From NCBI RefSeq assembly GCF_007859855.1, contig NZ_SJPK01000004.1:313646-377645 (forward strand): a DNA stretch of 64,000 bases. Reading direction: 5' to 3'. Below the pieces are notes generated by a model that had not been told where the DNA came from, ran no database searches, and saw nothing but the letters and a program-made list of their open reading frames with translations. This document shows, piece by piece, positions 47,410-56,600 of the stretch. Position 1 is the stretch's first letter. Every line of letters begins with the position of its first letter. This DNA comes from Allorhodopirellula solitaria. GTDB taxonomy: Bacteria; Planctomycetota; Planctomycetia; Pirellulales; Pirellulaceae. Position numbers and translations under genes: made by a program.

Positions 47410-49871
47410 AGTAAACCCACTTTCTTGCGAAACCACCACTCTGTTGCGAGCAGGGCGATGATGATGGCGAAGATCCACCAGGTCTGCCACAGCAGCGTGT
47501 CGGACTCGATGATGCGGCCTCCCGAGAGCGATTCGAGCGACGTGAGAATCTCGTTGGCGGACGATTCGTGAACGGCCGAGCCGCCCCCGGCTTGGGCAAT
47601 CCTCTGCAAGGCAGCAGCGTCGATAGAAACGCGATCGAGTTCATTCGAACGTGGCGGTTCCACCCAAATCGGCGTCGAGGCCTTTAGCGCCGCCGAATCA
47701 AAACCACTGGCCCGAATCCGCACGCGATACTCACCCGCTGACAAGGCTCCCGTTTCTCCAACGTAGGTCCCTCGCCCAGCATCATCGAGATGCAATGGTA
47801 CCGTCGCTATCGGCTGACCATCCCGCAGCAGAATCGCGTCCACGGCCGCGGCGGTGGCGGACTCACGGGTGTGTTGATCCCGGTTGAGCAAACGTGCTCG
47901 GATCGTTGCAGCCTGGCCCACTCGATAGTCGATTTTGTCTGTTCCGATCGCCACGAACGCGTCCCGAACAGCATAGGGCGGCTGCATCGCAGCAGTCATC
48001 AATTGGTTCCAAAAACGTCCTTGTAGCCGACTCTCCACCCGATAACGCCATCGCCAAGTCTGGTCCGAAGCCAGATAGAACACGCGTCCCGCGCCAAACA
48101 TCCGGGTCACCAACCATGGGCTGGGGTTGGCCCGGTCGTCGATCACTTCCGCCCAAACCTCAGCATCCACCTGCGCCGTAACCGCTTGCGTCGACGTCGG
48201 TGCAGCGACGAGGGACCAAACCTCGTTGACTCGGCTCGATGATTGCTCGTCGCCCACGTCGAGCATCATCACGGGGTGGGAGCGTCCCACATCGGTGGGC
48301 TCGATCGATTCGATGTTACTGACCATGCTCGCATTGGGATCGAAACGGACCGGAATCAATCCCGCCATGATGCTATCCTCAGCCAGCTCAGCGATCCGTC
48401 CGTAGCGTCCGTCGACCACGATCAGACCACCGCCGCTGGCGACGAAGTCTGAGAGCCCCTGGGCGTCCTGATCGGTCCACTGATCCGGAGGAACTTCGCC
48501 GAGAATCACGGCATCGTACTTCGCCCAGGCTCGCGACGAGTCGGGCAGTTCACCTGCGGCGTTACCACGTCGCACCCGCCGACTGTCCGTGCCACGGCCG
48601 AACAACAGCGTATCGACCGACCAGGCGGGGTCCCGGGTAAATAAATTTCGGAGATATCGCGTCTCCCAACGCGAGGAACCATCGAGGATCAACAGTCGTC
48701 GATCACGACTCGCCGCGGCAATGCGAAAATCGAGTGAGTCGTTCGCCGACGACGTATCCATCAGGTCAAAGGCAGCCCGACGGTCGGTCGTATTATCCTC
48801 GCGATCACGGTTATCGAGCAGGGTAACATGGGCCGTTAATGGCAACGCCACCGTATCGCGATCGACGCCGCGAATGTCTCTTTGGTTGGCATGCTCGAGC
48901 AACGGCTCGACCGGGAAATCAAAATCGACGGGCGTTTGACCGTCCTCAGAAATCAGCACAGTTTCCGACCATACCGATCGCTCGCCGCTTCGGATATCGA
49001 CTCGAACGGTTCGTCCTTCGTTTCCAAAATGCTTGATCCAAACCTGTCCTGCGGCACGCCCATCATCGGCGACTCGCGCCGGTGCGTCGACGTCGACGAC
49101 ACCGATATCAGCAGGCTCGTCCACGCTGCCCATGGCGATCGTGTGTACTTTCCAGCCCACATCCGCCAACCTCGCAGCGACATCGCTCGCATCGGCTCGC
49201 CCGGCCGAGTCCCGTCCATCGGAAAACATCACGACCGCCCGAGAGGGAGCGTCTTCTGCGTCGCCCGAACTGGCGTCGGCCCCCGCATCGTCAGCCAGAA
49301 TCCGCAGCGGCGCGCTCAAATCCGTCCTCGTCCCACTGGCCTGCTCCATCGACGCAGTCGTCTCCTGATCGGATTGCCGGGACGAATCAGCCCGGTTGTC
49401 TCCACCGATCATCTCGGTGGCTGTGTCCGATGATGAACTCCAGGCGAGGTGTGCAAGGTCAGCGAACGTCACCACATCCATCTCGTGCGTCGGGCGCAGT
49501 TGTTCGATCCATCCGTCGTGGCCGGACTGGCCGAACAATAAGTCCGTGGCCCGACGCAGCCGGTCGGGGGAGGTTTGAGTCTGAGAATCTCGCTCAGCCA
49601 TGCTCTGCGAGCGATCGACCGCCCACACGATGCGAGCTGGATTGCCGATGACTTGACGATGATGCCAGACGGGCCCAGCCAAGAGGAGGCAGGCCAGAAC
49701 GATGGCCGTCCCACGCATCGCGGGCAACAGCCATGACCAGGGGGCGTCAAGCTTCGCCGTTTCCCGCAGATACAGCACCATCACGACGAGTCCTGCCGTG
49801 AGCGAACCCAGGCAGATCAGCCAAACCGGCAAGTCGGATGAAAATCGCAAACTAGCTAACAACTCTGGCAT
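47406..49871 (-). CDS. Membrane VWA protein with amidotransferase-like region, cluster 2
   Basis: I choose the ATG at 49871 (MPELLASLRFSS), which shares bases with the previous stop (TGATG); this gives 821 residues. Two membrane segments at about 15-35 and 48-65 are followed by a VWA domain with DRSQSM at about 87-92 (IVWAVDRSQSMAER) and RAVVMFSDGRDSAG. Unlike the cluster 1 counterpart at 9492-12404, the VWA is not interrupted by membrane helices. Later regions include RRLLILDGSSRWETRYLRNL, an amidotransferase-like strand and helix, and beta-sandwich sequence near the end, then a terminal membrane helix (WWIFAIIIALLATEWWF). It sits between the BatA-like and the giant DUF4175-like genes. Confidence 0.85.
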   Translation of the reverse strand: MPELLASLRFSSDLPVWLICLGSLTAGLVVMVLYLRETAKLDAPWSWLLPAMRGTAIVLACLLLAGPVWHHRQVIGNPARIVWAVDRSQSMAERDSQTQTSPDRLRRATDLLFGQSGHDGWIEQLRPTHEMDVVTFADLAHLAWSSSSDTATEMIGGDNRADSSRQSDQETTASMEQASGTRTDLSAPLRILADDAGADASSGDAEDAPSRAVVMFSDGRDSAGRADASDVAARLADVGWKVHTIAMGSVDEPADIGVVDVDAPARVADDGRAAGQVWIKHFGNEGRTVRVDIRSGERSVWSETVLISEDGQTPVDFDFPVEPLLEHANQRDIRGVDRDTVALPLTAHVTLLDNRDREDNTTDRRAAFDLMDTSSANDSLDFRIAAASRDRRLLILDGSSRWETRYLRNLFTRDPAWSVDTLLFGRGTDSRRVRRGNAAGELPDSSRAWAKYDAVILGEVPPDQWTDQDAQGLSDFVASGGGLIVVDGRYGRIAELAEDSIMAGLIPVRFDPNASMVSNIESIEPTDVGRSHPVMMLDVGDEQSSSRVNEVWSLVAAPTSTQAVTAQVDAEVWAEVIDDRANPSPWLVTRMFGAGRVFYLASDQTWRWRYRVESRLQGRFWNQLMTAAMQPPYAVRDAFVAIGTDKIDYRVGQAATIRARLLNRDQHTRESATAAAVDAILLRDGQPIATVPLHLDDAGRGTYVGETGALSAGEYRVRIRASGFDSAALKASTPIWVEPPRSNELDRVSIDAAALQRIAQAGGGSAVHESSANEILTSLESLSGGRIIESDTLLWQTWWIFAIIIALLATEWWFRKKVGLL

Positions 49872-52249
49872 CACATCGCTTCCGGACGCGGCCGAGTGAA
49901 CGGATTCGCCGCGCGCAGCACGCCCCGCTGCTGCCAGAGAACCTCGCCAATCATCACTGCGATCAACAGACACAAGAGTGGACGCCAAAGTTCTCTCCCA
50001 AACCGATCACGCTGTGTCGCCTCGACGAGGGAACCAGCCTCCCGGTAGCGATCGGCACCGAGTCGCTCGATGCATTCCTCCATCAGCTCCGGTGCAACGC
50101 TGCGTAGCGTCGACTCCGACGCCGGCACGTCTACCACCCGCACCGCCACCGCCTGCGGAACCGAATCACCGTCTGTGGCAAGATCACTCACATTCCCGAA
50201 TCGGTAGGCGCCCACGATCGAAGTTTCATGGAATACCAGAGGCGATCCAGATGAAACCGGCAGGTTTTGCAACGCTCCGCCGGACGCAGTGACCCGCCAG
50301 GCAGCAGCGTCCTGATCGCCGGGCGGAGAGATTGGAGGAATCACCATCGGCGTCCCCGGCAACTGGCTGCTGGGGAAGTCCTTCCCGACCATTTCCAATA
50401 CCAGTTCCTGCATCATCGGCAGGTATACCGGACGCAGCGGCAAATTGGACCAAGACGTATCACATGCAATCGCGAACTGCATCACGCGTCCCAGTCCCCC
50501 CTGATCCCTGTTTCCCTCTTCCGTCTGATCGCCTGGAGCGGTGGCGGCCCGCAGCTGATCCGCCCCGGTGACGACCAAGGGCTCTCCTGATTCTGTGCGG
50601 AGCCAGACCGAGGACGAGGATGGTTCGGGTGAGAGCGATCGCAACTGCGAAATCTCCACCGGGTCGAATAGCGACTCATCGGCATCACCGAGCGACTGCC
50701 AAACCGATAACCTGGCCCCCGGCGGTACGATCCGAAAGGGAGAATCTTGGCTCTCGATCGTGGATTGAATCTGAGCCGGCAACCACTCGCAATCGGCCCA
50801 CGCCGCCGGGTCGACTTGATCGCCATCAAAGAACAACACATGACCTCCCGCCGACAGGTACCGCGATAGCGGATCCTGATCCTCAGCCCTCGGAGGACGC
50901 TCCACGTTGGCGAGCACGATTAAATCGGGCAGCGGTCCCTCGGCGGCCTCAGAGGATCGCCCCCGGGCCGGATCATCCGCAACGAGCGGGGCGAGTTGTT
51001 TGATGAGGCCCCGCTGCGACATTACCTTGGTGGAGACGAGATCGCGAGGCTCCGTGGGATGGGCCCCGTTCGCGGACGTTGCATTGGCCAGCCGACCGGA
51101 TGCTCGAAACGCATACGGGCTCAGCGCGATCCGGAGAAAATCGGTTTCCCCCTGCAGCGGTTCCTGTGAGGGTTGCCCGTCGACCAACCAAACGCGGATG
51201 GGACTGAGAACCTCGACGGCCAACTCGCGACGATTATCGGCGGGAATCGCATCGGCGTGCTCAAGCGTCAACCCCACACTCGCTCCACCGGCGGCGTCGA
51301 AAGTCGTCTGCCAACTCAAATGCACTGTGCCACGCGGTTCGAGCGAAATCGTCTCGGTATCGAACACCCGGCCATCGATCATCCAGCCCGCGCGGACGTT
51401 CACAACTGGCAAATCGGAATCATTGCGAACCGTGGCCGATATCGACACCGGACGATCGACGAGAATCGCAGTGGCATCGATCTGGACCGATTCGACAACC
51501 ACATTGGCGAGGGAACTGGCATCCGCGTTGGTATCGGTGACGTCGAGAAAATCCAGTTGCGGTCTCGGTTGGAATCCCGATAAACGATCCTGAATCGGCT
51601 CGAGCGATGCGAGGAAGGATGAGCCCGCCGTTTCGTCTGGGTTCGCAAACGCGTTCTCTTGAAAATCCGATACAACGATGATCCGGCGGTAGGGATGAGT
51701 GGCGTCGCGACACGCATTGACCCCCGCCTGGAGCGCCGCCGCCATATCGAAGGGCGCTCCGTCAAAGCGAAGTTCACGCAGGGTCTCGCGGGCGTCACGA
51801 GGACCACCCCGCGATGGCGGTGCCGACAACCGGCTGCTCGAAATCAGGATAACCTCATCGCGTCGAGGCATCGAATCGAGCAGTTCGTTGATGGACTCGA
51901 TCGCGTGGGCCGAACGTGCCCCCGCAGACATGGAACGACTCTCGTCCACCAACAGAATCAACGAGACCGGGCTCTCGCCCGCGATCGCTTCGCCTCCGAG
52001 CGGACCGATCGATGATAGCAAGGGCCGCGCCATCGCGAACGCTAGCAGGATCGGGATCGCACAGCGTAGCAGCAAGAGGATCCACTGGTGCCACTGCATT
52101 CGCCGGCGGTTCGCGTTGACAATATCCTGCAACAGGAACATCGCTCCCCAATCGAGTCTGCGAAAGCGACTACGAAACAACAAATGTATCGCTAACGGGA
52201 CGACAAATGCCGCCGCTCCCAACGCCATCACACCGTTGACTAAACTCAT
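49871..52249 (-). CDS. BatA-like membrane VWA protein, cluster 2
   Basis: The 792-residue protein has the BatA N-terminal domain (MALGAAAFVVPLAIHLLFRS, then RRLDWGAMFLLQDIVNANRR) and a second membrane segment near 58-75. A VWA domain follows with DESRSM at about 102-107 (LILLVDESRSMSAG) and RRIIVVSDFQENAF. Beta-sandwich and amidotransferase-like regions come next, then a C-terminal membrane helix (LWRPLLCLLIAVMIGEVLW). It is the paralogue of 12401-15004. Its start shares ATGA with the DUF58 gene and its stop shares TGATG with the next gene. Confidence 0.88.
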   Translation of the reverse strand: MSLVNGVMALGAAAFVVPLAIHLLFRSRFRRLDWGAMFLLQDIVNANRRRMQWHQWILLLLRCAIPILLAFAMARPLLSSIGPLGGEAIAGESPVSLILLVDESRSMSAGARSAHAIESINELLDSMPRRDEVILISSSRLSAPPSRGGPRDARETLRELRFDGAPFDMAAALQAGVNACRDATHPYRRIIVVSDFQENAFANPDETAGSSFLASLEPIQDRLSGFQPRPQLDFLDVTDTNADASSLANVVVESVQIDATAILVDRPVSISATVRNDSDLPVVNVRAGWMIDGRVFDTETISLEPRGTVHLSWQTTFDAAGGASVGLTLEHADAIPADNRRELAVEVLSPIRVWLVDGQPSQEPLQGETDFLRIALSPYAFRASGRLANATSANGAHPTEPRDLVSTKVMSQRGLIKQLAPLVADDPARGRSSEAAEGPLPDLIVLANVERPPRAEDQDPLSRYLSAGGHVLFFDGDQVDPAAWADCEWLPAQIQSTIESQDSPFRIVPPGARLSVWQSLGDADESLFDPVEISQLRSLSPEPSSSSVWLRTESGEPLVVTGADQLRAATAPGDQTEEGNRDQGGLGRVMQFAIACDTSWSNLPLRPVYLPMMQELVLEMVGKDFPSSQLPGTPMVIPPISPPGDQDAAAWRVTASGGALQNLPVSSGSPLVFHETSIVGAYRFGNVSDLATDGDSVPQAVAVRVVDVPASESTLRSVAPELMEECIERLGADRYREAGSLVEATQRDRFGRELWRPLLCLLIAVMIGEVLWQQRGVLRAANPFTRPRPEAM

Positions 52250-53268
52250 GGGCCGACCTCCACCGACGGCCCGCCTTGAATCGCCTCATGGGCCGCCCCG
52301 GAAACCGGTCCCGCTTGCCGCATCCTGACAAACCGAGACAAACAGTCCACCAGGGACAGATCGGTGCGTATCAACAGGTGGTCGACATGGTTCCGCCGGC
52401 ATGCCGCAGCGATCATGTCGTTGTGTCTCTTGAGCGATTCCAAATAGCGGTCGCGAATCTGGCGGGCGTCAATGATCTCGTGCCGATCGGTCGCCTCGAG
52501 ATCACGGAAGTCAACGCGTTCTTCAAAGGGGAAGTCCAACTCGTCAGGATCGACGACTTGGAGAAACACCACGTCTTGTCGACCGCCCCGCAACAACGTC
52601 AATGAGCGGCCGAGCGATTCCACATCACCAAATCCATCCGATATCAGCACCACCAAACCGCGCCGCGGCAGCTTCACGGATGCTTGACGCAGCACCGTGC
52701 CCAGGTCGGTCTCGCCACCGCGATGATCCTGAACGAGCGCGTTCAAAATGACGTTGAGATGAGACGGCAGCATCCGGGGTGGGACCACGTCTCGCACCTT
52801 GGCGTCGAATGTCATCACGCCCACCGAGTCTTGATTGGAAAGCATCAAGTAGGACAACGCCGCAGCGAGCCCCATCGCATACTCTTGCTTCGTCCCATTC
52901 CACCAGGGGGCGGCCGAATCCGACGCTCCCGCAGCAGAGGTCTGGGCTTCGCGGCTAAGCGATCTCGCTCGCTCGCCTCCATAAGCCATGCTGCCGCTCT
53001 GATCGACCAGCAACATGCAGCGCAGGTTGGTCTCCTCTTCGAACTCGCGAACGTATAAACGATCGCTCTTCCCGAACGCTTTCCAGTCGATATTCTTCAG
53101 TTCATCACCCGGCACATAGGGCCGGTGCTCTTTAAACTCAACGCTCGACCCCTTGTGCGGCGAGCGATGCCTGCCAACCGCTAGCCCTTCGACGGCCTGG
53201 CGGGCGGCCAAACGCAACGACTCGATGCGAGATACATCGCGGGCGCGAAATAAATCGGCAAGTCGCAT
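52246..53268 (-). CDS. DUF58 domain protein, first gene of cluster 2
   Basis: The 340-residue protein has the full DUF58 signature: VGRHRSPHKGSSVEFKEHRP, YVPGDELKNIDWKAFGKSD, FEEETNLRCMLLVDQSGSMA with a DxSxS motif, MTFDAKVRD and PRRGLVVLISDGFGDVESL. About 35 residues of Ser/Ala-rich sequence (GERARSLSREAQTSAAGAS) are inserted just after the metal motif, which the cluster 1 copy lacks. No moxR gene lies upstream; the next gene that way is the DUF3686-type ATPase, 429 bp off. The 3' end overlaps the BatA-like gene by four bases. Confidence 0.9.
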   Translation of the reverse strand: MRLADLFRARDVSRIESLRLAARQAVEGLAVGRHRSPHKGSSVEFKEHRPYVPGDELKNIDWKAFGKSDRLYVREFEEETNLRCMLLVDQSGSMAYGGERARSLSREAQTSAAGASDSAAPWWNGTKQEYAMGLAAALSYLMLSNQDSVGVMTFDAKVRDVVPPRMLPSHLNVILNALVQDHRGGETDLGTVLRQASVKLPRRGLVVLISDGFGDVESLGRSLTLLRGGRQDVVFLQVVDPDELDFPFEERVDFRDLEATDRHEIIDARQIRDRYLESLKRHNDMIAAACRRNHVDHLLIRTDLSLVDCLSRFVRMRQAGPVSGAAHEAIQGGPSVEVGP

Positions 53269-53446
53269 GGTGGCAGGATCCGAAGCAGGACGGTGGGCAG
53301 GCTAGAATCGCCAGTCTATCGCATCGGCGAGGCCAAGTCACGTTGGAGCCTCAGCCGCGCGCCAGAAGCTGGTCCGATGAAGTTTTGCGGTGGAATGAGC
53401 CGACGGCGCTGGCCGAATGGCACTTACTCTAGTTTGCGAGGCGGTC

Positions 53447-53529
53447 TTGGTAACCCGAGGCGTCAGCGAGGATGATCTCTTGACCACGCAGCGCACTGCG
53501 TTTTCCTCGCTGACGCGTCGGGTTACCAA
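53447..53529. repeat. Large inverted repeat (83 bp hairpin)
   Basis: Arms 53447-53472 and 53504-53529 pair over 26 bp with one or two mismatches (GGTAACCCGAGGCGTCAGCG against CGCTGACGCGTCGGGTTACC). The loop holds a GCGCACTGCG palindrome-like core. I recognise this GGTAACCCG-GCGTCAGCGAGG type from other Rhodopirellula-like genomes; a database search would confirm this. Confidence 0.88.
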
Positions 53530-53589
53530 CCTAGCAACCCGTGATCAATAACTGGCGGATTTAGCGAGAGCTTTTCTGTGGTATCCGGT

Positions 53590-53667
53590 GGTGTTCGCTT
53601 GCGCTCAAACCACCGGCTATTTTCTATCATCCCTGACGGGATACTTCTGGATATTGAGCAGCTCGTT
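53590..53667 (+). repeat. Interspersed repeat, copy 2
   Basis: Same block order as 19143-19225 (GGTGTTCGCTTGCGCTC, CCGGCTATT, TGGATATT, GCAGCTCGTT). Just upstream it has pairing arms CCGGTGGT (53585-53592) and ACCACCGG (53609-53616), which copy 1 lacks. Confidence 0.65.
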
Positions 53668-53697
53668 GGTTCGTCCAATACGACTTTCCCGATGCGA

Positions 53698-56600
53698 TTA
53701 TTCCTGCTCGGGACCGGGGTCGAGTACATCCTCGACGTCCCGGTAGGTCTGCATCATCTGGTCGAGCTGTTTCAGCAGACGATCGATATCGCGGCCATTG
53801 TCGATGGATTCGGTCAACAGAGGACGCATCCATTCCTGCATCAAGTGAAATTGCCCCTTGATCAGCTCGGCCATTACCCGCGGCACCTTATGCTGGACAA
53901 GCACCTTCTGCTCAATCGGCGTAGCAGCGTTCTGGCGAGCTAAATTTTCGATCTGGCTCCCGGTCGATTCCATTTGATGACTGAGCGAGTCGCCGATCGC
54001 GAGCAGTGACTGCCGCAATGTGTCGATGCGGGCATCCATCCGTTCCTCGCCGGAATGGTCCGTCATCGCGATAGCCTTGGCAAGGACCTGGCGAATCGAT
54101 TCGAGCCCGTCACGCATCGAAGCAAGTTGACGCAGCACCTGGCCAACTTGATCCTCACTGTCCATTCCCGCCATCCGGACGCTCTCGACAAAGGCGTACT
54201 TGATCGCGTCCCAACGCTGAGTTTCCTCAGGCGTCATGATCCCCATCAGCTCTTTGAACTTGAGCACGTTGGCTTCGTTGTCCGTTGTCAACGTCTGTGC
54301 GTCTTGCTCGTAATTGCTCACGATCAACGTCTGCAACTCGGCATCGTTCATCACCGGAGCAACGCGTTCGGCGATCCGGTTCATGTTCCGATAACTTCCC
54401 TGTAACTTGAAGGGCGGTTCGGTTCGATGGGAGTCGGCTTGCGCGGCCGAGCGAATGTAGGCGCGATTGACCTTGAGCACCACGTCGCGGACGCGGAGTA
54501 GTTTCCGCATGACTTCGAACATGTCACGGGTTTGGTCAAGTGACAGGTTGCTTTCTAGTTCGATACCTTCCATCGAATCACGCTGGGCCGCCATCGCGAT
54601 CCGTCGCGCATCGACAGGGGGCGCCGACGCCAGAGCGGCGAGTGTCGTGTTGCTGGACAAACAGTTCTCGATATAGCTCATCTCGAACGCGTCGGCCTTG
54701 TCACCGATGATCTCGCCGAGATTGTAAACATCAGCGCGGTTGGAGAGCATGTCGGGGACTTGGAATCGGTCGCCACTCTCGGTGTAAGGGTTACCCGCCA
54801 TCACCACCGCCACACGCCGGCCACGCAGATCATAGGTGCGTGTCTTGCCATGACGCACACCCTCGATCTTGCGGGTGGCATCACAAAGCGAGATGAACTT
54901 CTGCAGGAGCTCGGGATGCGTGTGCTGGATATCATCGAGATACAGCATCACGTTGTCCCCCATCTCGAGGGCCAGGTTCAACCGCTCGACTTCCTCGCGA
55001 GCGGCCGCGTTGGGAGCCTCGGCAGGGTCGAGCGAAGTCACGCCGTGGCCAATTGCCGGACCGTTGATCTTCATGAAGACCAACCCGAGACGGTTGGCAA
55101 CGTACTCCATCAACGTCGTCTTGCCGTATCCGGGAGGCGAGATCAGCAACAGCAATCCCATTCGATCGGTGCGTTTGTCCGCCCCGGCCACGCCCATCTG
55201 CTTGGCAAGGTTATCACCGATCAGTGGCAAATAGACCTCGTCGAGCAATTGATTGCGAACGAAGCTACTGAGCACCTTCGGTTTGAACTCATCTAATCGC
55301 ATCGAGTCCCGAGCTTCCTGGACCAATTCCGCTTTGGCATCGTGCAGGGCCCGATAACGCGGCACAACCGAAGCTCGATAGCCGCCCAGGCGATGCATGA
55401 ACTCGTGGTAATGAATCGGCATCTCGCCCTGGTGGATCCGCTCATGACTGCCCACGAGAGAATCCACCACGGCAGCAACGGGGACCTCGACAACGCTGAT
55501 TCGATCTTGCCGAGAGGCGTTATCGTCAGCATCCATCGGTGGCTGCATGGCCATGGATTCGGACTGCGACTCGCCGACGATATCGCGGAGCACGAACCAG
55601 GCGAGTTCGTCGCGGTACCCGGCCGCCGGATCGACGTCGCCGTCACTCGGCACCGGGCGTTTGGACAAGAATGCATCGACCCAGTTGCGGGCGAGCACAT
55701 AGAGGCGCGAAGGATCTTCTGCGTTGTTACGCAGTCCCGCGATCAACCATTTCTTCCGGTCCGACGCGGGCAGTGCATTTCGGAACTCTTCAAAAAGCTC
55801 CGCTGCTCGGCCGCTGAGCGTCGTCTTGGATGGCGACACAAGCTGTTCGTCGAAAAGGTATTGAGCGATTCGATCCGCGGCAAGGTGTTCGCCAAAGAGC
55901 GGCCTCCAGATCGCGGCGTCCGATGTTGCGAGTTGGCTCAATCGCTCGCGGAATTCAATGGCAGGCTGGGCGTTGGGGAACGCCCGGGCAAGCTTGGCAA
56001 ATCCCGCGATCCAATCGCTCATCTCGCCACGGCGTCGTTCGTCGAGCAGTAAATGCCACCAGAATTGCGAGCAAGCACGCAGCGTGGGTTCGTAGCAAAG
56101 CAGGCTGAGTTGATCGTCGATTTGCAGGATGGTATTCAAGATCGCGGTGGCGTCGACGTCGTGCACGCCCTTGGCATAGCCTTCGTCAAAACGGCCGTTC
56201 ATCTGCTGGCTGACCCACGCTAGCTCGACGGGCTGTGAGCGTGGGGACTGTTGTACCGTGTGAAACAGATCCATCGCCAGATACTCGGCGCGGTAGATCT
56301 CTCGGTTCTCACTAACCAGCGGCTGGTCCCACAATTCACGCGACGCCTCGAGCCGTGGGTCGCTCATCGGCTCAAAGAACTGGGTCCCGGTCAAGTGAAG
56401 ACAAAGTTCACCGCCGCGGTACACCGTGGTCAGGTCGAGCGGCTGTGTGTTGACGGCGAACTTTCGCTCACCCAATCGGATCACGTCGCCCCCATCCTCG
56501 AACAAGTCCTGTCGATCCTTGAGCCCTCTGACGGCATCCTCACGGACGACTTTCAAACGGCCTTGCAGGTCCCCCACACGAACGGCATCGCCGAGCTCAT

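Larger units (their letters stand above)
53269..53697. other. Intergenic region carrying two repeat elements
   Basis: No gene is seen over these 429 bp. It contains the 83-bp inverted repeat at 53447-53529 and the interspersed repeat at 53590-53667. The promoter of cluster 2 should lie here, upstream of 53268 on the minus strand, but I cannot point to one. Confidence 0.6.
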
